A model generated the notes under the pieces. It was given only the letters and a program-made list of their open reading frames with translations, was not told the origin of the DNA and did no database searches. Below are positions 35,116 through 43,889 of a stretch of DNA of 64,000 nucleotides, one piece after another. Each line of letters begins with the position of its first letter. Position 1 is the first letter of the stretch. Source of the stretch: an uncultured Acidobacteriota bacterium (GTDB lineage Bacteria; Acidobacteriota; Thermoanaerobaculia; UBA5066); NCBI GenBank assembly GCA_903845115.1, contig CAIMWE010000222.1, forward strand, positions 1 to 64,000. Direction: 5' to 3'. Both the position numbers and the translations under genes were made by a program.

Positions 35116-37278
35116 ATGAAGAGTCGTACCGTCCGGTTGCTGTTCGTCTGCCTTGGCCTCGCTCCCTCCCTCCTCCTCGCCGGCCCGCCTTCCTCGCTGG
35201 TCCGGCCGGTGACCGACGTCCTCCACGGCGAGACGATCGTCGACCCGTACCGCTGGCTGGAAGGGGACGCCAAGGGAGCCGTCACGCCGGAGGTGGCCGC
35301 CTGGACCGACGCCCAGAACGCCTACACCCGGTCGGTCGTGGACAACCTGCCGGGCCGGAAGGCGGTCGAGAAGCGCCTGCGGGAGCTGATGGAGGTGGGG
35401 TCGGTCAGCTCGCCGCACATGGCGGGAAACCGGTACTTCTACTCGAAGCGGGAAGGGAACGAGAACCAGGGGAGGATCTTCGTGCGCGAGGGGTTCGACG
35501 GGAAGCCGCGCCTCCTCCTCGACCCGAACACGCTCGACGCCAAGGGGCTGGTGACGATCGCGTGGACGGCCCCGGACGACTCCGGAAAGCTCCTGGCCTT
35601 CGGCCTGTACCGGGCGGGCGACGAGAACGCGACGCTCCACGTCCTGGACGTCGACTCCGGGAAGTGGCTGGCGGAGGAGATCCCCGGAAGGGTCGACGAC
35701 GTGAACTGGCTGCCGGACGGGACGGGCTTCTTCTACCAGCGCCTGCAGGAGGTGAAGGACCCCTACTCGACGCAGATCAAGTTCCACCGCCTCGGGACGC
35801 ATCACCGGCAGGACCCGCTCCTCTTCCGGCAATACACGAAGGAGGAGAACGCGAAGCTCGCGACGACCTGGGGTCCGGCTTTCCATTCGAGCCGCGACGG
35901 CCGCTGGGGAATGCTCTCGTATTCGACAGGGGCCAACACGAACGACCTCTGGGTCATCGACCTGGACCGCTGGGCGCGGACGGGCGAGTTCGTGAAGGTC
36001 GACGTCATCGTCGGCGCGGAGAGCCGGTCGAACGGGCCGGTCCTCGGGGACACCCTCTTCATGCGGACGACCGAAGGCGCGAAGAACGGCCGCGTCGTGG
36101 CCGTCGACCTGAACAACCCGGCGAGGGCGAGCTGGAAGGAGCTGGTCCCCGAGAGGAAGGACGCGGCGCTCGAAGGGATCAGCCTGTCGCGGGGGATCCT
36201 CGTCGCCACCTACCTGAAGAGCGCCTACACGCGGGTCGAGCTGTTCGCCCTGGACGGCAAGCCGCTGGGCGAGCTGCCGCTGCCGGGGATCGGCACCGCG
36301 CGGGTCTCGACCGAGGCGGACCGGACGGAGGCGTTCTTCTCGTACACCTCCTTCAACGAGCCGAACGGCATCTACCGGGCCGACCTGGCCACGAGGAAGA
36401 GCGTCCTGTGGGAGAGGCCGGCGGTGCCGGTCGACCCGTCCACCGTCGAGGTGGAGCAGGTCTTCTACACGTCGAAGGACGGGACGAAGGTCTCCATGTT
36501 CCTCGTCCACAGGAAGGGGCTGAAGCTGGACGGCAACAACCCGACGATTCTCTACGGATACGGCGGCTTCAACATCAGCGAGACTCCCACGTTCATCGCC
36601 ACGCTCTTCCCCTGGTTCGAAGCGGGCGGCGTCTACGCGCTGGCGAACCTCCGGGGGGGAGGCGAGTACGGCGAGGCGTGGCACGAGGCCGGGATGCTGG
36701 CCCGCAAGCAAAACGTCTTCGACGACTTCTTCGGCGCGGCGGAATACCTGATCCAGCACAGGGTGACGAACCCGTCGAAGCTCGCGATCAACGGGGGCTC
36801 GAACGGCGGCCTCCTGACCGGCGCGGCCGTGACGCAGCGCCCCGACCTCTTCGCGGCCGTCCTCTGCCAGGTGCCGCTCCTCGACATGCTCCGCTACCAG
36901 TCGTTCCTGATGGCCCGCTACTGGGTTCCCGAGTACGGCACGGCCGAGGACGCCGGCCAGTTCAAGTTCCTCCGGGCCTACTCGCCCTACCAGAACGTGA
37001 AGGCGGGGACGAAGTACCCGGCGGTCTTCCTCACGGCGGGCGAGAACGACTCCCGGGTCCATCCGCTGCACGCCCGGAAGATGGCGGCCCTCCTGCAGGC
37101 GTCGACCGCCAGCGACCAGATGGAGAAGCCGGTCCTCCTGTGGGTGGACCGCGACGCCGGGCACGGACAGGGGAAGCCGCTGGACCTCAGGGTCCGCGAC
37201 GCCGCCGACCAGCGGATCTTCCTGATGTGGCAGCTGGGGATGCTGCCGAAGGAAGGGGCCGCGCCGGCGAAGAAGTAG
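35116..37278 (+). CDS. Prolyl oligopeptidase family serine peptidase (S9A)
   Basis: A 720-residue exported S9 peptidase with a signal peptide (about 1-22). The N-terminal seven-bladed propeller spans about 85-430 and gates the active site. The alpha/beta-hydrolase part has Ser562 in GGSNGG, Asp near 645 in ENDSRVHP and His near 681 in DAGHGQG. The opening block [19 protein letters not shown] is typical. It cleaves short peptides after Pro (or Glu in related forms). It has no partner gene; the downstream toxin-antitoxin pair has its own promoter. Confidence 0.95.
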   Translation: MKSRTVRLLFVCLGLAPSLLLAGPPSSLVRPVTDVLHGETIVDPYRWLEGDAKGAVTPEVAAWTDAQNAYTRSVVDNLPGRKAVEKRLRELMEVGSVSSPHMAGNRYFYSKREGNENQGRIFVREGFDGKPRLLLDPNTLDAKGLVTIAWTAPDDSGKLLAFGLYRAGDENATLHVLDVDSGKWLAEEIPGRVDDVNWLPDGTGFFYQRLQEVKDPYSTQIKFHRLGTHHRQDPLLFRQYTKEENAKLATTWGPAFHSSRDGRWGMLSYSTGANTNDLWVIDLDRWARTGEFVKVDVIVGAESRSNGPVLGDTLFMRTTEGAKNGRVVAVDLNNPARASWKELVPERKDAALEGISLSRGILVATYLKSAYTRVELFALDGKPLGELPLPGIGTARVSTEADRTEAFFSYTSFNEPNGIYRADLATRKSVLWERPAVPVDPSTVEVEQVFYTSKDGTKVSMFLVHRKGLKLDGNNPTILYGYGGFNISETPTFIATLFPWFEAGGVYALANLRGGGEYGEAWHEAGMLARKQNVFDDFFGAAEYLIQHRVTNPSKLAINGGSNGGLLTGAAVTQRPDLFAAVLCQVPLLDMLRYQSFLMARYWVPEYGTAEDAGQFKFLRAYSPYQNVKAGTKYPAVFLTAGENDSRVHPLHARKMAALLQASTASDQMEKPVLLWVDRDAGHGQGKPLDLRVRDAADQRIFLMWQLGMLPKEGAAPAKK

Positions 37279-37327
37279 GCCGTCGGCCCGGAGAGGGATC
37301 CGTTCGCGGGACCGTGGAACACGAACA

Positions 37328-37346
37328 AGTAAGATGCTATCTTACT
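37328..37346 (+). promoter_or_regulatory. Palindromic operator over the promoter of the AbrB-PIN pair
   Basis: A perfect palindrome: AGTAAGAT, GCT, ATCTTACT. Its right half contains the -10-like TATCTT (37338-37343), 7 nt before ATG 37351. It stands out as AT-rich in a GC-rich context. Repression by the antitoxin is the expected use. Confidence 0.65.
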
Positions 37347-37350
37347 CAAG

Positions 37351-37599
37351 ATGAAGACCACCGTCTCGACGAAAGGCCAGATCATCCTCCCCGCCGAGAT
37401 CCGGAAGCAGGATCGGATCGTGGCGGGGCAGGAGTTCGAGGTGGAGCGCGTCGAGGAAGGGCTCTACCGGCTGAAGAGAACGTCGCACCGGCGAAACGAA
37501 GGGCTGGTCAAGCTCCTCCTGGAGTGCCCGGTGAAGGGGTGGTTCGGGCCGGCGGAACGGACGGAGACGACCCGGGACCTCCGGGGGTTGCGGCTCTGA
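37351..37599 (+). CDS. AbrB/MazE-type antitoxin (VapB-like)
   Basis: An 82-residue antitoxin. The first half (TTVSTKGQIILPAEIRK) is the swapped-hairpin AbrB DNA-binding fold. The C-terminal half, with WFGPAERTETTRDLRGL, is the toxin-binding tail. ATG 37351 follows the palindromic operator and lacks a ribosome binding site, so the message is probably leaderless. The stop codon overlaps the toxin frame. Confidence 0.88.
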   Translation: MKTTVSTKGQIILPAEIRKQDRIVAGQEFEVERVEEGLYRLKRTSHRRNEGLVKLLLECPVKGWFGPAERTETTRDLRGLRL

Positions 37600-38006
37600 C
37601 GACCTTCCTGGTCGACGCGAACGTTCTCTGCGAGCCGACGCGCCCCACGCCGAGTTCGAAGGTCGTGGAGTGGCTGACGGCCCACGAGGGAGATCTCGTC
37701 GTCGACGCGATCGTCCTGGGAGAGATCGCCGCGGGAGTCCTCGCCCTGCCCGCGGGGCGAAAGCGGGATCGCCTCGAGCAGTGGCTCGACTCGGTCGCCG
37801 AGAACGTCGAATGCGTGCCATGGGACGCGGCCGTCAGCCGGCGCTGGGCGAAGCTCGTCGTCGACCTGCGGAAGAAAGGGCGGTCGCTCCCGCTGCTGGA
37901 TTCGATGATTGCGGCCACGGCGCTGACCCATGGCTTCACCGTTGCCACACGCAACGTCGCCGACTTCGAGGCGGCTGGCGGCAAGGTCGTGGACCCCTTC
38001 GCCTGA
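37596..38006 (+). CDS. PIN-domain toxin (VapC-like), candidate CTG start
   Basis: A 136-residue PIN ribonuclease. Acidic residues are Asp7 (FLVDANVL), Glu43 (LGEIAAG), Asp102 (LLDSMIAA) and Asp123 (NVADF). The family begins with a short tail before FLVD, which places the start at CTG 37596, overlapping the antitoxin stop as CTGA. A GTG further upstream (about 37542) would add 18 unlikely residues. No ATG, GTG or TTG is available at the junction. The pair is a type II toxin-antitoxin module. Confidence 0.87.
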   Translation: MTTFLVDANVLCEPTRPTPSSKVVEWLTAHEGDLVVDAIVLGEIAAGVLALPAGRKRDRLEQWLDSVAENVECVPWDAAVSRRWAKLVVDLRKKGRSLPLLDSMIAATALTHGFTVATRNVADFEAAGGKVVDPFA

Positions 38007-38014
38007 ATCGTCCG

Positions 38015-38040
38015 GCCCCGGGAGACCGTTTCCCCGGGGC
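38015..38040. terminator. Hairpin between convergent genes
   Basis: Inverted repeat GCCCCGGG (38015-38022) with CCCGGGGC (38033-38040) lies just after the toxin stop and between convergent genes. There is no U-run, so termination activity is a guess. Confidence 0.4.
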
Positions 38041-38121
38041 GCTTCGACGTCGGGGCGGTCCGCCGCATCGTCGTCCCGTCTCCACCGTGGCTGGCGATGC
38101 GGGAAAGAGGGCCCGGTGCGT

Positions 38122-39468
38122 CTACTTCGCCGCGCCCGCCGCTGCCGGGCGCCCTGCGCGGGCGAGGAGCTGGTTCAGCACGACGGCCATCACGGTCGCG
38201 AGCGTGAGGGAGGAGCCGAAGAGCGGCTGGAGCCAGCCGGGGACCCCGGCCCAGAGGACCGGGATCACGTCGATCGAGAGGCCGAAGGCCAGGGAGACGC
38301 CGACCACGAGGGTCTTCCGCGGGTCCATCCCGGAGCCGACGATCATCTGGAGGCCCGACACCAGCATGAAGATCGTGACGAAGAGGAGGATCGAGCCCAT
38401 CACCGGCATCGGCATGACCGTCAGGACGCCGCTGATCTTCGGGGAGAGCCCCAGGAAGGCGAAGAGCGCCGCCGCGGCGTAGCCGATCTTCCGGCTGGTG
38501 GCGCCGGTCGCGACCGAGAGGGAGACGTTGCTGGCCGAGGTGTCCGACGCCATTCCGCCGAGGAGCCCCGAGACCGTGACGCACGCCGCGTCGGCCATGA
38601 GCCCGGTGCCGATCCGGTCCATGTCGGCCCCCTTCCACTCCGCGTCGTTCGACTTCTCGCAGAGGATCAGGTTCCCCATCGACTTGAGCGCTCCGGTGAT
38701 GGAGACGATCAGGAAGGTCGGGAGGATCGACCAGCGGAAGGCGAAGCTCCACTGGTGCGGGAGAGCGGGGAGGGCGAACCAGGGCGAGCGGGCGAGCCTC
38801 TCGAGGTCGGAGGCGGAGAGGATGCCGGCGGCGATCGAGAGGACGTAGCCGACCCCCATTCCCACGAGGACGCCGTAGAGCCGGAGCTTCCCGCGTCCGA
38901 AGGCGTTCACGCCGATCATCGTCAGGAGCGTGGCGACGGCGACCCCGACGAAGGCCCCCTGGATCGGCTCGCCCTCGAAGTTGATGCCGAGGAACTTCGA
39001 GGTGCCGAGCGGAACGAGGCCCTCTCCCACCATGAAGACGACGAGCCCCGTGATCTCGGGGGGGAAGAGGAAGGCGAGGCGGTGGACGACCCGGGCGAAG
39101 ACGGCCTCGAAGAGGCCCGCGACGATCGTCATCCCGCGCATCAGGGGGAGGCCGCCGAGCCAGGCCGCCTCCATCGAAGCGGCGAAGAAGTTGGGTCCGC
39201 AGAGGTTCGGGCAGAGGTAGCCCGAGCCCAGCCCCCCGAACCTCCGGAGGCGGAGGGCCTGCAGGGCCGTCCCGATGCCGCAGGCGATCATCGTGAAGGC
39301 GACGACCGAGCGGGCCTCCTCGAAGGAGCCGCCGATCTCGCCGACGAGGACGACGGGAAGGACGAGGGAGGAGGACATCAGGAAGATGTGCTGGACCGCC
39401 AGCAGGAAGAGGACAGCCGGGGGTGGGGTCTCGTCGAGCGCGTAGATCAGGCCGGGAGGTCGCTGCAT
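38122..39468 (-). CDS. NCS2-family xanthine/uracil permease
   Basis: A 448-residue permease with about 12-14 membrane spans. Family features include an early LLAVQHIFLMSSS helix, the repeat GMTIVAGLFEAVFARVV, and a TSASNVSLSVATGATSRKIGY block near the end of the transport core. It would import purines or uracil with protons or sodium. It follows the cache lipoprotein after 10 nt and GGAG precedes ATG 39468. The purine-catabolic operon at 52310-57614 lies 13 kb away on the other strand, so a functional link is possible but not shown. Confidence 0.9.
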   Translation of the reverse strand: MQRPPGLIYALDETPPPAVLFLLAVQHIFLMSSSLVLPVVLVGEIGGSFEEARSVVAFTMIACGIGTALQALRLRRFGGLGSGYLCPNLCGPNFFAASMEAAWLGGLPLMRGMTIVAGLFEAVFARVVHRLAFLFPPEITGLVVFMVGEGLVPLGTSKFLGINFEGEPIQGAFVGVAVATLLTMIGVNAFGRGKLRLYGVLVGMGVGYVLSIAAGILSASDLERLARSPWFALPALPHQWSFAFRWSILPTFLIVSITGALKSMGNLILCEKSNDAEWKGADMDRIGTGLMADAACVTVSGLLGGMASDTSASNVSLSVATGATSRKIGYAAAALFAFLGLSPKISGVLTVMPMPVMGSILLFVTIFMLVSGLQMIVGSGMDPRKTLVVGVSLAFGLSIDVIPVLWAGVPGWLQPLFGSSLTLATVMAVVLNQLLARAGRPAAAGAAK

Positions 39469-39478
39469 GCCCGCTCCG

Positions 39479-40399
39479 TCAATGCCTCATCCAGACGGGA
39501 GAGGCGAGGAAGAAGTCCGAGCCGACGTAGAGCGTCTCGCCTTCCAGGACGACCTTCCGGACGTAGAGCGCCTTTCGCGACGGCAGGGTCTCGCCGGGCC
39601 GGGGCCAGAGGTACTGCGACCAGGCCTCGTCGGCCATTCCGAGCTTGGCGGTGACGTCGCCCAGCACGAGGCGGCCGACGGCGTCCCGGAAGGAGCCGAG
39701 GTCCCTCCCGGTCCGGGTCGGGTAAGACGGGTCGACGAGCGCGCGCCCGTTCGCGTCGACGACGAAGAGATAGGTGTCGAGGAACTGGAACGGGGAGGCC
39801 GGGTCGCGGAAATCGGTGAAGGCTGCCACCTTCCCCTTCTGGCGGAGGAGCTGCGCCGCCAGGTCGACCCGCTCCTTCACCCAGGCCTTCTCCACCTTCA
39901 GCCGGCTCGACCCGCTCCCGACCGCGTAGGGCCGCCCGTCCGGCGCCACGGCCTTCCTCACGTACGAGGCCTTCCAGCGGGGGAGAAACTCGCTCCGCTC
40001 CTCCCAGAGGTAGAAGACCCACCCGGCGGCGTCCTTCTCGGGCCGCCGGGCGAAGTCGGCCACCTCCCTGACCATCGGCTTCCCGAGGAGGTCGCGAAAG
40101 GCCGAGAGGTTCTTGCCGATCAGCTCGGGCTTGGAGCCGTGAAAGACGTTCACGCCGTCCCCGTCGTAGACGAAGAGGTAGAGCTCGCCCGGCTTTCGCT
40201 CCGCCTCGGACCTCGAGAAGTCGGCGAAGGCGGCGGTCCCCTTCGCTTCCACGGCCGCGGCGGCGGCCTCGACGAATCGCACCAGGCGCCGCGTGTCCTC
40301 GTAGAGGTAGGGGTCGGTCCGCTCGGGGTTGGGGGCTCGAGATGGCCCGCAACCACCGACCAGGCACGCCAGGACCAGAGCCAGGCGACGCATCAGCAC
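39479..40399 (-). CDS. Lipoprotein with two cache-like domains
   Basis: A 306-residue lipoprotein (lipobox VGGC near residue 17). It contains two similar halves: LYLFVYDGDGVNVFHGSKPELIGKN with FYLWEERSEFLPRWKASYVRK, and YLFVVDANGRALVDPSYPTRTGRD with YLWPRPGETLPSRKALYVRK. These are single-cache sensory folds like those in chemoreceptors, here without a signalling domain. It may bind a small ligand for the adjacent permease or the upstream two-component system. The start is GTG 40399 or ATG 40393. Confidence 0.78.
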   Translation of the reverse strand: MLMRRLALVLACLVGGCGPSRAPNPERTDPYLYEDTRRLVRFVEAAAAAVEAKGTAAFADFSRSEAERKPGELYLFVYDGDGVNVFHGSKPELIGKNLSAFRDLLGKPMVREVADFARRPEKDAAGWVFYLWEERSEFLPRWKASYVRKAVAPDGRPYAVGSGSSRLKVEKAWVKERVDLAAQLLRQKGKVAAFTDFRDPASPFQFLDTYLFVVDANGRALVDPSYPTRTGRDLGSFRDAVGRLVLGDVTAKLGMADEAWSQYLWPRPGETLPSRKALYVRKVVLEGETLYVGSDFFLASPVWMRH

Positions 40400-40488
40400 C
40401 CCATCCGTGAGGGAAGTCTACCGCCGGCCCGGGGGCGTACGACGCCGGCGGGAGCACGGGTTGCGGCCTTCCGCCCGCTCCCGTCCCG

Positions 40489-41871
40489 TCAGCCGTCGGC
40501 CCGGCTCTGCCGGAGCTTCCGGTACAGCGTGTCGCGCGAGATCCCCAGCATCGACGCCGCCTTGGTGCGATTCCCCTGGCAGAGGCGGAGCGCCTGCTGG
40601 ATCGCCACGTGCTCCAGGCGGTCCATGGAGAGCGGCTGCTCGCCGGGGAGGGGAGAGCCGGAAGCTCCTCCCGAGCGCTGGAGCAGCGGCTTGAGGTGCT
40701 TCTCGGTCAAGACCTGGGGGTTCTCGGTCGAGACCGCGGCGGCGCTCTCCAGGAGGTTCTCGAGCTCGCGGACGTTCCCGGGAAACGGGTAGGCGAGGAG
40801 CTGCTCGAGGGCGGGCCGCCCGAGCGAGATCTCGCGGCCCGTCTGGCGGGAGAGCCGGGCCGCGATGTGCTGGGCCAGGACGAGGATGTCCTCCGGCCTC
40901 GTCCGGAGCGGCGGCACCTCGATGACGATGGTGGCGATCCGGAAGTAGAAGTCCTCCCGGAGGAACTCGCCGCGCAGCTCCGCGAGGGGCCGGTTCGAGG
41001 CGGCGACGAGGCGGATGTCGATGGGGACGGTCTTCTGGCTGCCGACGGGGCGCAGCTCGCGCTCCTGGAGGACGCGGAGGAGCTTGACCTGCGCCTCCTT
41101 CGGCGTCTCGCCGATCTCGTCGAGGAAGACGGTCCCGCCCGCCGCGGCGGCGAAGACCCCCGGGTTGTCGGAGTAGGCCCCGGTGAACGCCCCGCGGCGG
41201 TGGCCGAAGAGCTCGCTCTCGACGAGCTCCCGGGGGAGCGCCCCGCAGTTCACCGGCACGAAGGGCTTCAGGGAGCGCCGGCTCGCCGCGTGGATCGACC
41301 GGGCCAGGCGCTCCTTGCCGGTGCCGGTCTCCCCCAGGAGCAGGACCGACGCGTCGGTCGCGGCGGCGAGCTGCGCCCGCTCCAGGACGCGCTGCATGGA
41401 GGGCGAGACCGCCACGATGGTCGCGAAGGAGGGGAGGCGCTCCAGGCTCGCCTCGAGGTGAGTCACGTGGTCCCGGAGCTCGAACACCTCCATGACCCGC
41501 CCGATCTTCTTCCGGATCGTCTGGTGGTCGAAGGGCTTCGTGACGTAGTCCTCCGCCCCCCGCTTGACCGCCTCGACGGCGGTCTCGATGGTGGCGAACC
41601 CGGTCATGATGATGACGGCGAGGTCGGGGTTGACCCGGTGCAGCTCCTCCATGAGGGCGAGGCCGCCGGTCACCGGCATGATCAGGTCGACGAGGGCGAC
41701 CGCGAGGTGCGGGTTCCGCTGGTGAACGGCGAGCGCCTCGGACGCGGAGAGGGCGACCTCGACGGCATACCCGTCCTGCCGGAGGAGGTCCTGCAGCGCG
41801 GACGCGAGACCGGGGTCGTCGTCGACGACGAGGATGCCGCCCGTGCGGGGGAGCTCGCGGCCGCCGCTCAT
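40489..41871 (-). CDS. Sigma-54-dependent response regulator (NtrC family)
   Basis: A 460-residue regulator. The receiver (12-125) has Asp62 as phosphosite and Lys112 in TKPF. The AAA+ domain (about 150-375) has Walker A GETGTGKE (180-187) and the sigma-54 contact loop GAFTGA (227-232), so it should activate sigma-54 promoters. A Fis-type helix-turn-helix ends the protein ([17 protein letters not shown]). Its ATG overlaps the kinase stop (ATGA). Candidate targets are the cytochrome/NrfD operon or the cache-permease genes. I saw no clear TGGC-N7-TTGC site near their starts. Confidence 0.95.
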   Translation of the reverse strand: MSGGRELPRTGGILVVDDDPGLASALQDLLRQDGYAVEVALSASEALAVHQRNPHLAVALVDLIMPVTGGLALMEELHRVNPDLAVIIMTGFATIETAVEAVKRGAEDYVTKPFDHQTIRKKIGRVMEVFELRDHVTHLEASLERLPSFATIVAVSPSMQRVLERAQLAAATDASVLLLGETGTGKERLARSIHAASRRSLKPFVPVNCGALPRELVESELFGHRRGAFTGAYSDNPGVFAAAAGGTVFLDEIGETPKEAQVKLLRVLQERELRPVGSQKTVPIDIRLVAASNRPLAELRGEFLREDFYFRIATIVIEVPPLRTRPEDILVLAQHIAARLSRQTGREISLGRPALEQLLAYPFPGNVRELENLLESAAAVSTENPQVLTEKHLKPLLQRSGGASGSPLPGEQPLSMDRLEHVAIQQALRLCQGNRTKAASMLGISRDTLYRKLRQSRADG

Positions 41872-43181
41872 GCCGCCTCGGCCGTCCCTTCCCGCCAGAC
41901 GGGAAGCGTGATGGACGCGACGGCGCCCCCGGCGGGGGCGTTCCGCAGGAGGATCGTGCCGCCGTGCTCCAGGACGACGCTGCGGGCGATGGCAAGTCCC
42001 AGCCCGGTCCCTTTCCCGGGGCCCTTGGTCGTGAAGAAGGGCTCGAACAACCGCGGGAGGTCGGCGGTCGCGATTCCGGGGCCGTTGTCGGCGATCTCCA
42101 CGGCGACCTTCTCCGCGCCTTCGCGGGAGCAACGGACCTCGATGCAGCCCCCGTCGGGCACGGCGTCGAGCGCGTTGCCGAGCACGATGGTGAAGAGGAC
42201 CTCCAGGAGGTTCTTGTCGGCGAAGACCTTCGCCCCCGCCACGGGCCGGACGTCCATCTCGACGCGGGCCCCGCGGGCGGCCACCGAGGGCTCGAGGAAG
42301 CTGACGACGGACTCGAGCGTGAGGCCGAAGTCCTCGGGCTGCTTCCGGGCTTCCGGCCGGCGCGTGAACTCGAGGAGGCGGCTGACGAACTGCCGGCAGA
42401 ACAGGAGCGTCGTCTCCAGCTGTTCCAGGTCCGCGGCGGTTGCCCCGTCGTGCCTGCGGTCCCGCATCATCTGGACGCGCAGCAGCATCGTGGCGAGAGG
42501 GGTGTTGAGGTGGTGGGCCGTGCCGGCCGCCGTCCGGCCCATGCTCGTGAGCTTCTCGATCTCGATGAGGGTCTGGCGCAGCCGGGTCCTCTCGCGGATG
42601 TCCTCCGTGACCTCCAGGAAGAGGTCGTGCGCGGACTCGTCCCGGAAGAGGAGGAGGCTCAGCTGGACCTCGATCTCGGCGCCGCCCGCGTCGCGGCGGA
42701 TCGTCTCCGCGACGACGATCGGCTCTCCCGACCGGAGCCTCCGGAGACGTTCCGCGAGCTCCGGCTCCCGGTCCGGAGGGACGGTGGGCAACCGGCGTCC
42801 GAGGACGTCGGCCTTGGTGAAGCCGTAGAGCCGCTCGGCCGTCCTGTTCCACTCCGTGACCACGAGCGAGGAGTCGTAGAGGGCCACGGCCCCCGGGGAG
42901 GCCTCGAGGAGCCGCCGGTAGTGCTCTCTGGAGAGGCGGATCTCCTCCTCGCTCTTCCGCTGCTGCCGGAGGACGTACCAGGCGGCCCAGAGCGCGAGGA
43001 GGAGAGAGGAGGCGATTCCCCGGGTGATGTAGAGGTAGTGGAGCGTGAGGTAGTCGACGTGCCGGAAGAGCCGGTTCTCGACGAGCTCCCAGGCGGAGAA
43101 GACGAGCGCGACGATGCTGAGCGACGACAGCATGAGCGTCGTCCAGGACCACCCCGACCATTGGGCGTCGCGTTCGGTCAT
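41868..43181 (-). CDS. PAS-containing sensor histidine kinase (NtrB-like)
   Basis: A 437-residue membrane kinase. Two membrane spans lie at about 15-32 and 48-70, with only a short periplasmic loop, so the signal is probably sensed in the membrane or by the PAS domain (about 88-200). The H-box is AAGTAHHLNTPLATML with His223 the likely phosphosite. Catalytic boxes VLGNALDAV, ADNGPGI and GKGTGLGLAIA are present. It is coupled to the sigma-54 regulator. Start ATG 43181. It follows the c554-like cytochrome after 62 nt, hinting at control by redox or respiration. Confidence 0.93.
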   Translation of the reverse strand: MTERDAQWSGWSWTTLMLSSLSIVALVFSAWELVENRLFRHVDYLTLHYLYITRGIASSLLLALWAAWYVLRQQRKSEEEIRLSREHYRRLLEASPGAVALYDSSLVVTEWNRTAERLYGFTKADVLGRRLPTVPPDREPELAERLRRLRSGEPIVVAETIRRDAGGAEIEVQLSLLLFRDESAHDLFLEVTEDIRERTRLRQTLIEIEKLTSMGRTAAGTAHHLNTPLATMLLRVQMMRDRRHDGATAADLEQLETTLLFCRQFVSRLLEFTRRPEARKQPEDFGLTLESVVSFLEPSVAARGARVEMDVRPVAGAKVFADKNLLEVLFTIVLGNALDAVPDGGCIEVRCSREGAEKVAVEIADNGPGIATADLPRLFEPFFTTKGPGKGTGLGLAIARSVVLEHGGTILLRNAPAGGAVASITLPVWREGTAEAA

Positions 43182-43243
43182 CAGCGGCTTTCCGGCGACT
43201 ATACGCGCCAGCGCCGCGGGCCCAGAGGCACGCACGAGAGGGG

Positions 43244-43810
43244 TCAGTGCTTGAACTTGAGCGGGAACTTCTCGTGCGTCCCCTTGGCTTTCCTCTCCTC
43301 GAACTTGAATTCCTTGTAGAAGGGGCTCTTCGGGTTGTGGCAGTTCTCGCACTGGGTCTTGGTGATCTCTCCCACGAGCCCGAGCTTGACCAGGTCGGCC
43401 TTCTTGTACTCCTTGTTCGTGAGGCTCATGTTCTCCTTCTGCGTGAAGGTGCCGCCCGGACCGTGGCACATCTCGCACTGGACCCCCACGAGGTCGGGGG
43501 TGCTGGCGAGGCTCACGAACCCGCCGGGCTTGCCGTAGCCGGTCGTGTGGCACGCGAGGCAGACCGGGTCGGCCGTGTAGTCCTTGCCGGGGTCGAGCTT
43601 CGCCTTCTTCTTGGCCTCGGCGCTGGCGCCCGGCTGCAGGAGCTCGAAGGACTTCGCCATCCTCGTCTCGGACCACGAGGTGAACTCCTTCAGGTGGCAG
43701 GCCTTGCATTTCTTCGCCCCGACGTAGGAGAAGGAGTCGGCGGCGAAGGCCGGGGAGGCGGCCCAGGTGATCGCGAGGAGCCAGGTCAGCTTCCGGAGGA
43801 GATTCGTCAT
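43244..43810 (-). CDS. Tetrahaem cytochrome c554-like protein
   Basis: A 188-residue periplasmic cytochrome with a signal peptide (about 1-24). Four CxxCH motifs are at 35-39, 84-88, 112-116 and 154-158 (CKACH, CLACH, CEMCH, CENCH). The spacing and the opening YVGAKKCKACH with TSWSETRMAKSFELL are typical of cytochrome c554/doubled-CXXCH-like proteins that carry electrons in the periplasm. It lies between the tetrahaem cytochrome and the kinase on the same strand. Start ATG 43810 behind AAAGGAAA. Confidence 0.92.
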   Translation of the reverse strand: MTNLLRKLTWLLAITWAASPAFAADSFSYVGAKKCKACHLKEFTSWSETRMAKSFELLQPGASAEAKKKAKLDPGKDYTADPVCLACHTTGYGKPGGFVSLASTPDLVGVQCEMCHGPGGTFTQKENMSLTNKEYKKADLVKLGLVGEITKTQCENCHNPKSPFYKEFKFEERKAKGTHEKFPLKFKH

Positions 43811-43889
43811 CGTTGGTTTCCTTTCTGGTGTCCGCTGTGGGCTTCGATCTGACGGGGTCCGGTGCCGGCCCCTCTCCGCGCTTCGGAGG

